This document shows, piece after piece, positions 1 through 10,800 of a stretch of 64,000 bases of DNA. The DNA comes from JBDWFY01 sp965275915 (GTDB lineage: Bacteria > Pseudomonadota > Alphaproteobacteria > Rhizobiales > Stappiaceae), in the NCBI GenBank assembly GCA_965275915.1, contig CBDHYI010000008.1, positions 682,001 through 746,000 on the forward strand, written 5' to 3'. The notes under the pieces are model-generated. The model saw only the letters and a program-made list of their open reading frames with translations, was not told the origin of the DNA and did not search any database. A program made the translations under genes and the position numbers. Every line of letters begins with the position of its first letter. The first letter of the stretch is position 1.

Positions 1-1280
1 ACGATCAGCCTGACCGTGACCGCGACGTCCACCGACGGTTCGACCTCCGATGAGACCTTCACGGTCACCGTGCGCGACGAGAACGAGTTTTCGGTTTCCG
101 CCGTCACAGATACCGATGGCTCGGCAGACGCAATCTCCGAAATTGCTTCCGCAGGAACCGGCGTGGGCATCAAGGCGTTTGCCGATGATGCCGACATCTC
201 AGACACCGTCAGTTACTCGGTGAACGATGCCCGGTTTGAGATTGACGGCAATGGTGTCGTCACGGTTGCCAACGGCGCAAGCTTTGACGCGGACACCGAA
301 GGCACGATCAGCCTGACGGTCACAGCCACGTCCACGGACGGCTCGACCTCGAACAAGACCGTCACGGTCATCGTCAACGACATGAACGAAGTGGCGGTTT
401 CAAACGTCACCGACATCGACAATTCGCTAAACACCGTCTCTGAGGCTGCAACTGCAGGCTCAACAATCGGCATCCAGGCCTTCGCAGATGATGGTGATGT
501 GACGGATACGGTCAGTTATTCGGTGAATGATGCCCGGTTTGAGATCGACGGCAACGGTGTCGTCACGGTTGCCAACGGTGCGAGTTTCGATGCGGAGACG
601 GAAGGCACAATCAGCCTGACGGTTACGGCAACGTCGACCGATGGTTCGACCTCCAATGAGACGTTCACGGTCGGCGTCGGTGACGAAAACGAGGTTTCCG
701 TTTCGGCTGTTACGGATGTGGATGCGTCTGCGGATACCATCAGCGAAACTGCTGCGGCAGGAACCAACGTTGGAATTAAGGCATCGGCCACGGATGGTGA
801 TGTGACCGATACGGTCAGCTATTCGGTCAATGACTCCCGCTTTGAGATCGACGGCAACGGTGTTGTGAAGGTTGCGAGCGGTGCCAGCTTTGATGCGGAG
901 ACCGAAGGCACGATCAGCCTGACTGTGACCGCGACCTCCACTGATGGCTCGACCTCCAATGAGACGTTCACGGTCGCTGTCGGTGACGAAAACGAGGTTT
1001 CCGTTTCGGCTGTTACGGATGTGGATGCGTCTGCGAATACCATCACCGAAACAGCTGTGGCAGGGACCAACGTCGGAATTCAGGCATCGGCCACGGATGG
1101 CGATGTGACCGATACGGTCAGCTATTCGGTCAATGACTCCCGGTTCGAGATCGACAGCAACGGTGTCGTGACGGTTGCCAGCGGTGCAAGTTTTGATACA
1201 GAGACGGAAGGCACGATCAGCCTGACGGTCACGGCGACCTCGACCGATGGTTCGACTTCGAACGAGACCTTCGCAATCAA
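1..1280 (+). repeat. Tandem 303-bp coding repeats
   Basis: Direct repeats of about 303 bp (101 codons) encode the cadherin-like units of the first RTX protein. For example, the block starting near 681 recurs near 984 with few changes. The third and fourth units are closest to each other at DNA level, which suggests recent duplication or gene conversion. The array continues leftwards out of the window. Confidence 0.85.
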
Positions 1281-3816
1281 CGTTTCCAATATCAACGAAA
1301 CGCCGACGTCAATCAGTTTTGAAACTGACAGCATGCGCGAAAACACGGCGCATGAAGATATTCTGCTCACCGTGGCCGATCCTGATGGGGACACTACGTT
1401 CACGTTCAGCGTCGATGACAGCCGCTTTGAGGTGTTTGATGACAACGGCGAATACACGCTCCGTCTGAAAGACGGTGTGACGCTCAATCACGAAACTGAA
1501 GCGACCGTGGATATCACCGTCACGGCAACGGACGCGGGCGGTCTGTCAGTCAATCAGGATTTGACGATCAATGTTAAGGATCTGAACGATAATCCCGTCG
1601 CCTTGACCCTCTCAAATTCGCAAATCAGCGAGAATGCCAGCGGAGCCACCGTCGGTACGCTCACCGTGACCGATGAAGACAGCACCGATACACACAGCTA
1701 TACGGTCTCCGATTCCCGATTTGAAGTTGTCGACGGCGCGCTGAAACTGAAAGACGGTGTTGCGCTTGATCACGAGACAAACAGCACCGTCGACGTGACC
1801 GTGACTGTTAATGACGGGCAGGGGGGCTCATACGCGGAGACCTTTACCGTCAATGTTGCCGACGTCAACGAAGGTCCGACAGCGGTTGGTGTTGACCTTG
1901 GGGCGACAAATGAGGACCTCTCGGTGGTCATTACCGAAGCGCAGCTGCTTGCGGCCAGTTCCGATCCGGAAGGTGACACACTGTCCGTAACCGGCTTGTC
2001 GGTTGATGCGTCCTATGGGGCGGTCGCCGACAATGGAGACGGAACCTGGACATTCACTCCGACTGCGAATTTTGCCGGAAGCGATATTCCGCTGAGCTTT
2101 ACCGTTTCGGACGGTTCAATGACGGATACCGCAACCGCAACGATTGATATCACGGCCGTTGCCGATATGCCGATCGTTTCCGTTGGCAGTCACGCTGACA
2201 AAGTCATCCTGGGTCAAAGTGAAACGGCTTCAAGCGGGTTTGAAGGCGGAAATCTGGATAAATCCGCCACCAGTTCTTCATTTGTCAGCACGTTTGGCGG
2301 CTGGACCACGACATCCGACGCGATTGAGTTGAAAGAAGAGACGCTCTCGGACGGGTCGGTCAATCAGTTCGTTGAATTGAACGATGATGCCATCGACTAC
2401 TATCAGGATGCGACCAATATCAGCCGCGATTTCGACACGCAGTCAGGCCACAGCTACACGATCTCCTTCGAATATGCACCGCGTCCCGGAGTGGCGGCCA
2501 CAGTCGCTGAGATGGAAGTGCTGATCAATGGTGTTGTTATTGAGACAGTAAGCGCAGACGGAACGCTCGATACGGAGCCGAACTGGCAGACGCACACGCT
2601 GACATTTCAGGGTGACGGATCGCCGGCCACGATAGAATTCCGCGCTTCGGGCATTGCCGTCGATTACGGTCGCGGAATGTTTCTGGATGATGTGACGATT
2701 GTTGAAAGTCCTCCGGAATCAACGGCTTCCGGCGATGAAAACACACTCATTGATCTCCCGGAAATCTCAGCAGGTCTAACCGATCTGGATGGGTCTGAAA
2801 CCCTGTCGGTTGTGATTTCGGCAATTCCCGACGGGGCTGTGTTGAGCGACGGCACCAACAGCTTCACGGCCACTGCCTCGACCAGTCAGGTGGACATCAC
2901 GGATTGGCAACTTGACGGTCTGACGATCCTGCCACCGACGGATTATGACGGCAATTTTGATCTGACGGTGACTGCGACTTCGACGGACGGAAGTGACACG
3001 GCGTCCTCCACCGATGTTCTGCATGTCAACGTGTTGAATACCGCTTCGGCGCCGACCGATATGACCTTCTCGGGGAATGAGAACCTGGCCGTCGCCAAAA
3101 GCGCAGTTTCCGGCACTGTATCGGAAAGCATCGCGGCGGATGCCGTTGTAGCAAGTGTCGCATCTGTAGTGGATCAGGATGGCGGAGACAGTTTCACATA
3201 TTCTGTGACCGATGATGCCGGCGGTTTGTTTCAGATCGATGGCTCGACAGGTGATGTTTCCCTTGTCGCCGATCACGATGCATCGACGAGCTTAAGTGAT
3301 ACGGTCACCGTCCAGGTCACGGATTCGTTCGACAAAACATATTCCGAAACGGTCGGCATAGAGCTGGGCACCGATGGTGCCGATACACTGACCGGAACCT
3401 CGAATACGGACGTCATATATGGGTTTAAAGGCTCTGACACACTGAACGGCGGCGGCGGGGACGACACGTTGACCGGTGGAGCGGGTGATGACACGCTGAA
3501 AGGCGGGCTGGGCGATGATATCCTTACCGGGGGTGATGGTGCCGACATCTTCCAATATGCCCTGGGAGATGGAGATGACACCGTTACCGGCGGCGGCGGT
3601 TCCTGGATCGACACGATTCAATTGGGCGAGGCAGCCGGCGGAACCTCGGTTGGCGTGTATGGCACGGACTGGACACTGACGGTTGATACGGGATCCGTAG
3701 TGTCAGTTGACACGGCAAATCAGACCCTCACGCTGTCGGACGATGCATCGGGCTATATCGAAACGTCTGATGGCGGTCGTATAGATTTTTCCGAGATCGA
3801 CCAGGTTCAGTGGTAA
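1..3816 (+). CDS. Cadherin/VCBS-repeat RTX adhesin, 3' part
   Basis: This is the C-terminal 1271 residues of a large secreted surface protein; the frame is open through base 1, so the true start lies outside the window. It opens with the tail of one and then four complete immunoglobulin/cadherin-like repeats of about 101 residues (recurring core SYSVNDxRFEIDGNGVV). Two more divergent cadherin-like repeats carry DLNDNP and VNEGPTA linkers. A jelly-roll-like region follows at roughly nt 2200-2710. The C-terminus has RTX nonapeptides (GGxGDDxLxGG, about nt 3430-3540) and a beta-rich type I secretion target domain. Such proteins are exported by an ABC/HlyD/TolC system and fold in calcium outside the cell. 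The neighbouring exporter genes make that the likely route. Function as an adhesin or biofilm protein is inferred from the family, not shown. Confidence 0.9.
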   Translation, partial: TISLTVTATSTDGSTSDETFTVTVRDENEFSVSAVTDTDGSADAISEIASAGTGVGIKAFADDADISDTVSYSVNDARFEIDGNGVVTVANGASFDADTEGTISLTVTATSTDGSTSNKTVTVIVNDMNEVAVSNVTDIDNSLNTVSEAATAGSTIGIQAFADDGDVTDTVSYSVNDARFEIDGNGVVTVANGASFDAETEGTISLTVTATSTDGSTSNETFTVGVGDENEVSVSAVTDVDASADTISETAAAGTNVGIKASATDGDVTDTVSYSVNDSRFEIDGNGVVKVASGASFDAETEGTISLTVTATSTDGSTSNETFTVAVGDENEVSVSAVTDVDASANTITETAVAGTNVGIQASATDGDVTDTVSYSVNDSRFEIDSNGVVTVASGASFDTETEGTISLTVTATSTDGSTSNETFAINVSNINETPTSISFETDSMRENTAHEDILLTVADPDGDTTFTFSVDDSRFEVFDDNGEYTLRLKDGVTLNHETEATVDITVTATDAGGLSVNQDLTINVKDLNDNPVALTLSNSQISENASGATVGTLTVTDEDSTDTHSYTVSDSRFEVVDGALKLKDGVALDHETNSTVDVTVTVNDGQGGSYAETFTVNVADVNEGPTAVGVDLGATNEDLSVVITEAQLLAASSDPEGDTLSVTGLSVDASYGAVADNGDGTWTFTPTANFAGSDIPLSFTVSDGSMTDTATATIDITAVADMPIVSVGSHADKVILGQSETASSGFEGGNLDKSATSSSFVSTFGGWTTTSDAIELKEETLSDGSVNQFVELNDDAIDYYQDATNISRDFDTQSGHSYTISFEYAPRPGVAATVAEMEVLINGVVIETVSADGTLDTEPNWQTHTLTFQGDGSPATIEFRASGIAVDYGRGMFLDDVTIVESPPESTASGDENTLIDLPEISAGLTDLDGSETLSVVISAIPDGAVLSDGTNSFTATASTSQVDITDWQLDGLTILPPTDYDGNFDLTVTATSTDGSDTASSTDVLHVNVLNTASAPTDMTFSGNENLAVAKSAVSGTVSESIAADAVVASVASVVDQDGGDSFTYSVTDDAGGLFQIDGSTGDVSLVADHDASTSLSDTVTVQVTDSFDKTYSETVGIELGTDGADTLTGTSNTDVIYGFKGSDTLNGGGGDDTLTGGAGDDTLKGGLGDDILTGGDGADIFQYALGDGDDTVTGGGGSWIDTIQLGEAAGGTSVGVYGTDWTLTVDTGSVVSVDTANQTLTLSDDASGYIETSDGGRIDFSEIDQVQW

Positions 3817-3889
3817 CAGAGCCGAATCCGAGAAGGTAAGGCGCTCCGGCGTCAGTGTGTTGGAGCATAATCCTTCCGTTTGAAAAGGG

Positions 3890-5296
3890 TCATTTGACGG
3901 GATTGTGCTCCAGCCTCAGATTCCAATCGTTGAATTTCGGTACCAGCCTGGCAAATTCTGCGGGGCGCTCCGCTGCGATTGAAAAATGCTCCGGTGAGAG
4001 ACTGCCAATGGATGCGATCAGAAAGAATTCCGCAATCATGGCGTCATAGCGCGCCTGCTCATAGGCAATGCGGCTGTCCACCAGTTCTCTTTGCCCGTTC
4101 AGAACATCCAGAAGCGTTCTCTGGCCGCCGCGATACTCCATCTGCAGTCCTTTCAGAGCCCCACTGTTGGCGACAATCGCGCGACGTGAGGCCTTGGCTC
4201 TTGCATCAGCCGCAGATCGCTGACGACTGGCGCGGATAACGGATTCGCGAATAGCGAGACGGGTGTCATCCAGTTCATATTCACGCTGGGCGGCGACACT
4301 TTTGGCTTCCCGAACGCTGGCCAGATTGGAGCCGCCGGTAAATAACGGGGCCGAAATGCGCAAACCGACACGGAATTCATCTTCGCGCGCATTGGTCAGA
4401 TTGTCCCGATACCCTTTCTGGTATGAACTTTCCAGCGAGACATTGGGAAGCAGATCGCCGGCACTGGCTCTGGCTGCGTATCGGGCCGCCCGGACATTGG
4501 CGAGCCGGGATCGGATATCGGGATTGTTGGCAAAGGCAATATCGATCGCTTGTGCCACGGATGCGGGAACGAGATGTTTGGGAATCTTCGGCCAGGCGAC
4601 CTTGCCGGGTTCTTTTCCGACCAGGCGTTGAAACTGGGCTTTTGAAATGTCGAGATTGCCGGCGACCTGTTCAAGCGTCGCGTCGGCATCCGCCAGGCGA
4701 GCGGCGGCCTGTTCGATATCGGTCCGGGTGGCATCGCCCAGCGAATATCGTCCGCGCACGGCCGCATGTTCCTGGGCGACGATGGACCGATACCGGCGCT
4801 GATGGGCCAGAATGGCCCGATCACGGACAACCGAAAGATAGCTTTGTGCCGTGCCAAACAGAAGATCCTGTTCCCGGTTCAGCAGCCTGTTATATCCCGC
4901 AGCACTTTCCTCGTGTGACTGATTGAGCCGGTTTATGGCCGAAAAACCCTGAAAAATAGGCTGGGAGAGATTGACCTGAAATGTATGGTCGACCTGATTG
5001 TAATCGCCGTTACCGGACCGGTCCTTGTAGTCTTCGTACTGAGTTGCGTAGCTGCCGGTGATGGTGGGAAGAAACCTGGCACGTGCTTTTGGAATGCCCT
5101 GGTTGGTTGCGTCAAGCTGCGCCCGTTCCGCCTTCAGCCCCGGATTGAACTGGTAGGCTGAGAGCATTGCTTCTTGCAGCGTTTCGGCCTGCGCGGCGAC
5201 CGGTGAAATCAGGACCGCCGATGCCGAAAGCATCAAAAGGCGGCCGATCGCAAACGGCACGTAGCAAGCCCCGGTGCTGCGGACGCCCAGTTTCAT
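3890..5296 (-). CDS. tolC: TolC-family type I secretion outer membrane protein
   Basis: A 468-residue outer membrane efflux protein with an N-terminal signal peptide (hydrophobic LLMLSASAVLI, cleavage after AQA near residue 37). It has the two-fold repeated OEP architecture: TLQEAMLSAYQFNP near the mature N-terminus and a second ASVAQAIDIAFANNPDI half, each followed by long helices. LPTITGSY and LPNVSLESSY mark the beta-barrel strands of the two halves. Length is normal for TolC homologues in type I secretion (about 450-480). It is the natural outer membrane partner of the ABC and HlyD genes at 15760-19648. It is unlinked to them in transcription, lying convergent to the first RTX gene. The start is the first ATG giving a complete signal peptide; no strong ribosome site is visible. 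A CtrA-like site lies 46-60 bp upstream. Confidence 0.9.
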   Translation of the reverse strand: MKLGVRSTGACYVPFAIGRLLMLSASAVLISPVAAQAETLQEAMLSAYQFNPGLKAERAQLDATNQGIPKARARFLPTITGSYATQYEDYKDRSGNGDYNQVDHTFQVNLSQPIFQGFSAINRLNQSHEESAAGYNRLLNREQDLLFGTAQSYLSVVRDRAILAHQRRYRSIVAQEHAAVRGRYSLGDATRTDIEQAAARLADADATLEQVAGNLDISKAQFQRLVGKEPGKVAWPKIPKHLVPASVAQAIDIAFANNPDIRSRLANVRAARYAARASAGDLLPNVSLESSYQKGYRDNLTNAREDEFRVGLRISAPLFTGGSNLASVREAKSVAAQREYELDDTRLAIRESVIRASRQRSAADARAKASRRAIVANSGALKGLQMEYRGGQRTLLDVLNGQRELVDSRIAYEQARYDAMIAEFFLIASIGSLSPEHFSIAAERPAEFARLVPKFNDWNLRLEHNPVK

Positions 5297-5341
5297 CAGT
5301 TCAATCCATGTTGCCTGGCATTCTTGATAAAACTGACATGG

Positions 5342-5356
5342 TTAATGAACAATTAA
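5342..5356. promoter_or_regulatory. CtrA-like site upstream of tolC
   Basis: The sequence reads TTAATGAACAATTAA, a TTAA-N7-TTAA arrangement matching the core consensus of the alphaproteobacterial cell-cycle regulator CtrA. It lies 46-60 bp before the tolC start codon in an AT-rich promoter-like region. A second site of the same spacing lies upstream of the large RTX gene. Binding is inferred from the motif only. Confidence 0.45.
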
Positions 5357-5460
5357 ATGGATTACTCTGCGTTAATATTGTAACAGGACTTTTGAAAATT
5401 TATATATTCTGGGTAGTTGTTATCTTTTTCTGCCTGTAATACGTGCTAAAGCCGCAGTGT

Positions 5461-6348
5461 TTACTCGCTGAATGAGGAGATCGCGGGTGCGAACCGGTCT
5501 TTGAGCGACGATACCTGCGCAGCCACAGGTGGTTGTTCCGGCCCGCTATCGGTTGGGATCGCCGGTCTGGCATAAATGTTCATTGACCCGTTTTCATAGA
5601 TGGTGTCGCGCCAGGCGTCGAGATTGAATTCGGGTGAAATATAGCGCCCGCCTCTGAGGCCGGTATTGATCGTTCGCCGCCAGCGGACGAGATCGCTTGA
5701 CAGATCCTGTTTGGACGACCCGACATAGGCGACGCGGTCGCCGCCCGTGACGACGATGATGCTGTCACCGAACTTCTCAAGCGCTATGCCCGGACGTGAT
5801 GTGATGTTCAGCCCGGTCGTATTGCCATATTCTGCAACCGCGACCAGCTGCAATCCGGCGTCCACCAGTGTCTTGTGCTTGCTGCCTGTCAGTTCAAGCT
5901 TCTCAAACATACAGCTCCGCTGGGAAACGCTTGACATGTTCGTCGAGGCGCATTGACGCCACATAGCCATCAATTCTTCCGTTCCGCACATGGCTGTGAG
6001 CTCGAACCGCGCTTCTTCCTCGGACTGGATGCAGGCGGCCAGCGATGCCTTGTGAGATTGTGCGCGCGGCCGTGTGACCGTCCGGCAGTAGGCGTCAGGT
6101 GGCATGCCGACCGTTCCGCTGTGCTCCTCATCCATCGCGCCATCTGCGGCGGTCTCAAGGGAAAGAGGGGCGCCGACTCTCGCCTCAACAGATTGGTCTG
6201 CGGTCGTGCCGTCTCCTGAGCCCAGCAGGGCTCTCAGCGACGGCGTGACTGCGACCAGACCACCCGGGCCGTAGGCAAAGATCGCCCCGGCTGGCAGTAT
6301 CGCAAGCAAAATCAGCAGAACGGGCAGAAAAACCGATTTTTTCATCAC
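5461..6348 (-). CDS. Exported hypothetical protein
   Basis: A 295-residue protein that I do not recognise. An N-terminal hydrophobic segment (VFLPVLLILLAILPAGAIFA, residues 5-25) acts as signal peptide or membrane anchor. The rest is soluble with four cysteines in the middle (ACIQSEEEAR, AMCGTEE, RQCASTN, RSCMFEK), probably forming periplasmic disulfides. The second half (DSIIVVTGGDRVAYVGSSKQDL) looks like beta strands. It starts 19 bp after the stop of the SCO1-like gene on the same strand, so the two are probably one transcript. A shared role in envelope redox or copper handling is a guess from position only. Confidence 0.7.
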   Translation of the reverse strand: MMKKSVFLPVLLILLAILPAGAIFAYGPGGLVAVTPSLRALLGSGDGTTADQSVEARVGAPLSLETAADGAMDEEHSGTVGMPPDAYCRTVTRPRAQSHKASLAACIQSEEEARFELTAMCGTEELMAMWRQCASTNMSSVSQRSCMFEKLELTGSKHKTLVDAGLQLVAVAEYGNTTGLNITSRPGIALEKFGDSIIVVTGGDRVAYVGSSKQDLSSDLVRWRRTINTGLRGGRYISPEFNLDAWRDTIYENGSMNIYARPAIPTDSGPEQPPVAAQVSSLKDRFAPAISSFSE

Positions 6349-6367
6349 CCGGCTCCGTCGGCTGGCA

Positions 6368-6970
6368 TCAGCTGCTGGTCATCAGGCCGACAATCAACTC
6401 GGCAACCTTATCGGCATCAAAGGGTGGATTTATGCGGGCGACAATTTCTCCGGATGTGTTGACCAGGGATACCGTTGCGCTGTGATGCACCGCATAGTTT
6501 CCGTCCGCATCCTTCTCTTCGAATTTTACGAAGCCGCGCAAGCCTGAAATGACCGTGGAAATTTCTTCGGGTGCTCCCGTCGCGCCGACGAAGGAGCCTT
6601 CGAAGCTGGAAATATATTCCGGAAGCAATTCTCTGTCGCGTTCGGGATCGACGGCAATGAAGACAACACGCGGGATCTCGCTGTCAGGATAACTCTTGTT
6701 GATGGCGCTCTGAAGTGTCGACAAGTCGTAGAGTGTCGTCGGGCAGACGTCCGGGCAAAATGTATAACCCATCAACATCAGCGACCAGCCTCCGCTCAGA
6801 TCATCATTCGTAAAGGGATTGCCGCCGTCGGTTTCAAGCGTGAAGGCCGGCAGCGCGACCGGATTCTTTTCTATTCTGTATTCTCCTGCAGTCCCCGCAT
6901 GCGGCGACAGGAGGAGTGCGATTACCAGTGCAGTCAGGGCACTGCGAACGGAGCAAAATCCGGTTTTCAT
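6368..6970 (-). CDS. SCO1/SenC family protein
   Basis: A 200-residue exported thioredoxin-fold protein of the SCO1/SenC/PrrC family, which delivers copper to the CuA site of cytochrome c oxidase or acts in thiol redox. The copper-ligand cysteines are visible as FCPDVCP (Cys72, Cys76), and the conserved distal histidine is in AVHHSATVSL (His162/163). The DPERD motif is present. A signal peptide covers residues 1-29 (ALTALVIALLLSPHAGTAG). The longer open frame to 7168 is rejected as start because ATG at 6970 has a GGAG ribosome site 7 bp upstream and begins the signal peptide. It is followed at 19 bp by an unknown exported protein on the same strand. Confidence 0.9.
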   Translation of the reverse strand: MKTGFCSVRSALTALVIALLLSPHAGTAGEYRIEKNPVALPAFTLETDGGNPFTNDDLSGGWSLMLMGYTFCPDVCPTTLYDLSTLQSAINKSYPDSEIPRVVFIAVDPERDRELLPEYISSFEGSFVGATGAPEEISTVISGLRGFVKFEEKDADGNYAVHHSATVSLVNTSGEIVARINPPFDADKVAELIVGLMTSS

Positions 6971-7803
6971 ACAAATTCTCCATATCAACAGAATGAGCCG
7001 CGTACGCGCGCGAAAGCCGTTGCAGGAGATCGTGACATGGCGACCGATATTTGACCGTAATGCGGTCATTTTGTAACCGCGCACAGCTTCCGAAAACACG
7101 CTCCGGACTCTTAAGCTGTCGACATAAAGGGTGTTCGAATCAAGCGGCGTAAAGTCGCCGGCACACACCTAGTAAGTGTGTTAACAAAAATTAACGATGC
7201 TTAACAATTGGTTAATAGGTAACGTTTGGGAATGCAGCGCGGAGGGGCGTGCCTTTACGGGAGATTCCCGATGAGGTCCGGCCGCGTTTTTGACAGCGGC
7301 TTCGACCCGTTCCAGTTGCGAGAATTCAGCTTAAGTTATTGAAAATATTAACTTGTCCAAAATCGCAAAATTCAAATCACGAAAAGACCTTATTTGACGG
7401 TGTGTCCGCCAAAGTGCGGTCAATTTGATACGCAATCTTTTTGCCGTTCGTTGCTGAGCTGCATCAGTTCGGCTGCGTCGGGGATCTCAAAAGCTGGATT
7501 CGGGGAGAGCAGCGGGGATGAAAGTGACTCAGAAAATTCGCGCAGATCGTGGCGGTTAGAGGCAACACGATTGCCTGCCGTGCCGTGTGAGATCAGCGAA
7601 TTTCTTGATCGGCATGGGATGCCGCGTTTTTGTCTCGTAGCGGTCGTCCTCATTTCCAAAATCTAAAGCGGGTTCAGCGCGCGTTTCTGCATCTAGCAAG
7701 GTTTGCCGCAGGAGTTGTCTCTTCTGCGAACGGGTAACTGCATCAAAAAATTGGCGTCGATATCGCTACGCCGCTGGAAAGACTTAAATCGAGGAAGTGC
7801 ACA
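6971..7803. other. Long intergenic region before the large RTX gene
   Basis: About 830 bp without a convincing gene; the short open frames at 7394-7666 (plus) and 7420-7659 (minus) lack ribosome sites and protein-like composition. It is rich in TTAAC motifs between 7181 and 7216 and AT-rich around 7330-7385. It probably holds the promoters for the divergent SCO1-like gene and the RTX gene, with a long untranslated leader for the latter. Confidence 0.6.
7201..7215. promoter_or_regulatory. CtrA-like site upstream of the large RTX gene
   Basis: TTAACAATTGGTTAA gives TTAA-N7-TTAA, the CtrA core. It is preceded at 7181 and 7191 by two further TTAAC half sites spaced by six bases. It lies 230 bp upstream of the SCO1-like start and about 590 bp upstream of the RTX start. 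Spacing and repetition support a real regulatory cluster; the factor is inferred. Confidence 0.45.
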
Positions 7804-10800
7804 ATGGATTATTCCAATCTCCAGAATAACCTTAATGAAGAACTGGCCGTTGACGACATGCTGTCAGGCGGCTCCAGCGGCGATGGCGATACCGGCGGTG
7901 CGACGGCAGGTGGAATGGGTGAGCGCAGCGGTGCGGGCGCAAACGCTGATGGCGATACCGGGGCGACAGCGGGAAGCGGCACGGGTGAAGGCAGTGGTGC
8001 CGGTGCCAGCGGCGACGGCGATGGCGGTGCAACGGCCGGCAGCGGTTCGGGCGAGGGCGGCGGCACCAGCGCGTCCGGTGACGGCGATACGGGTGGTGCG
8101 ACAGCCGGCGGCTCCGGTGAAGGCAGTGGCGCCGGTGCCAGCGGCGACGGCGATGGCGGTGCAACGGCCGGCAGCGGTTCGGGCGAGGGCGGCGGCACCA
8201 GCGCGTCCGGTGACGGCGATACGGGTGGTGCGACAGCCGGCGGCTCCGGTGAAGGCAGTGGCGCCGGTGCGAGCGCTGACGGCGATGGCGGTGCAACGGC
8301 CGGCAGCGGTTCGGGCGAGGGCGGCGGCACCAGCGCGTCCGGTGACGGCGATACGGGTGGTGCGACAGCCGGCGGCTCCGGCGAAGGCAGTGGCGCCGGT
8401 GCGAGCGCTGACGGCGATGGCGGTGCAACGGCCGGCAGCGGTTCGGGCGAGGGCGGCGGCACAAGTGCGTCCGGCGACGGCGATACGGGCGGTGCGACAG
8501 CCGGCGGCTCCGGCGAAGGCAGCGGTGCGGGTGCCAGCTCTGATGGCGATGGCGGAGCGACGGCCGGCAGCGGTTCGGGCGAGGGCGGCGGCACAAGTGC
8601 GTCCGGCGACGGCGATACGGGTGGTGCGACAGCCGGCGGCTCCGGCGAAGGCAGTGGCGCCGGTGCGAGCGCTGACGGCGATGGCGGAGCGACGGCCGGC
8701 AGCGGTTCGGGCGAGGGCGGCGGCACAAGTGCGTCCGGCGACGGCGATACGGGTGGTGCGACAGCCGGCGGCTCCGGCGAAGGCAGCGGTGCTGGCGCGA
8801 GCGCTGATGGCGATGGCGGAGCGACGGCCGGCAGCGGTTCGGGTGAAGGCAGCGGCACCAGCGCGTCCGGCGACGGCGATACGGGTGGTGCGACAGCCGG
8901 CGGCTCCGGCGAAGGCAGCGGTGCCGGCGCGAGCGCTGATGGCGATGGCGGAGCGACGGCCGGCAGCGGTTCGGGTGAAGGCAGCGGCACCAGCGCGTCC
9001 GGCGACGGCGATACGGGTGGTGCGACAGCCGGTGGGTCCGGCGAAGGCAGTGGCGCGGGTGCCAGCGGCGACGGCGATGGCGGAGCGACGGCCGGCAGCG
9101 GTTCGGGTGAAGGCAGCGGCACCAGTGCATCCGGCGACGGCGATACGGGTGGTGCGACAGCCGGTGGGTCTGGCGAAGGCAGCGGTGCGGGTGCCAGCTC
9201 TGATGGCGATGGCGGTGCAACGGTCGGCAGCGGTTCGGGTGAAGGCAGCAGCACCAGCGCGTCCGGTGACGGCGATACGGGCGGTGCGACAGCCGGTGGG
9301 TCCGGCGAAGGCAGTGGTGCGGGTGCAAGCTCTGATGGCGATGGCGGCGCAGCGACCAGTGGTTCTGGAGAATCCGGTAGTGGTTCCGGCACGGACGGTG
9401 ACGGCAGTATGGCGCACAGCGGCCATGGCGGTGTGACAACGGTCAATTCCGGCAATCGCATCGAATCTCGATCGGATGCCGGTGAACCTGTTCCCGCACA
9501 GGATCCGGACTTTGAACTCATCTACGGACCTGAGGAGAACGCAGACGACACTCTGAACGGCACGGACGCAGCCGAAGAGTTCTACTTCCGCCTTGATATC
9601 AATGCGAAGGTGGAGATCGCCGAGAAACACACCGACAGCAACGGCGTGATTGACTGGCAGGGCGTTGCAGGCGAGAACCAGTTTGTCCATGACCACTGGG
9701 TCGACGGGATCGGTAATGAGGTCATCACCAACTTCGAACAGGGTGTCGATACGCTCTTGATTGAAGGTCACACCGTTGAGTTGGAAATAGAGCATGTCGA
9801 CAATGACGAGGATGGAAATCCGGATTCGACATTGATCAAGCTTCACAGCCAGCAAGGTGCAGGCGGAGGTGCTCACGACGAAGATCAACTTGGAACGATA
9901 CTGGTTGAGAACGTCCTCCTTTCTCAGGATGAGATCGTAACCAATCCGGGAGCACACTACGGAGCCTTCGATACAATCGATGAGCTGCGCGCCTACGCTG
10001 CCGAAAAGATGGGTGAAGCCAATGATGACCCGGTCAATCTGACAGATACGGAAGGCGATGATGCGCTGACAGGCGGCGACGCTGCCGATACGCTGTCTTC
10101 ACGCTGGGGCAGTGACACAATGGATGGCGGTGCGGGCAACGACATGCTGACGTCCCGTTCCGATGCGGGCGAACCCATCGCAGCTCAGGATCCTGATTTT
10201 GAACTGATCTACGGTCCCGAAGAAAGCGCTGACGATACACTGATCGGTGGCCTGGGAAACGACACGTTCTACTTCCGGCTTGATATCAACGCGAAAGTCG
10301 AAATTGCCGAAAAGCATGCGGATGAAAATGGGGTCATCAACTGGCATGCCGTCGCCGGTGAGAACCAGAATGTTCATGATCACTGGGTCGACGGTATCGG
10401 CAATGAAGTGATCAAGGACTTCACGCCCGGCCGCGATACGATCCTGATTGAAGGGCACACGGTTGAAGCGGAAATCGAGTATGTCGACATCGATGGCGAT
10501 GGTGTCAACGACTCAACGTTGGTCAAACTGCACAGTCAGCAGGGTGCCGGCGGAGGCGCTCACGACGAAGATCAACTCGGATCGATTCTCATCGAGAACG
10601 CTATTCTTTCGCAGGATGAGATACCCATCAATTCCAATGCTCATTACGGCGCGTTCGAAACGGTCGACGAGCTCAAAGCCTACGCCGAAGCCAGGGCGGC
10701 CGAAAATGACGGAGCCGGCGACGACGGCAGCACAGGTGACGATGGCGAAACCGGCGAAGACGATGGTGAAACCGGAGGCGATGGCGAAACCGGAGGCGAT

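Noticed and set aside
7880..9370. CRISPR-like regular repeats
   Set aside because: The period is 132 bp with no unique spacers, and the array is a continuous coding sequence.
7703..9957. Long frames of 535-697 codons in other phases across the Gly-rich array
   Set aside because: They arise from the absence of stop codons in the GC-rich 132-bp repeats and end where the repeats end.
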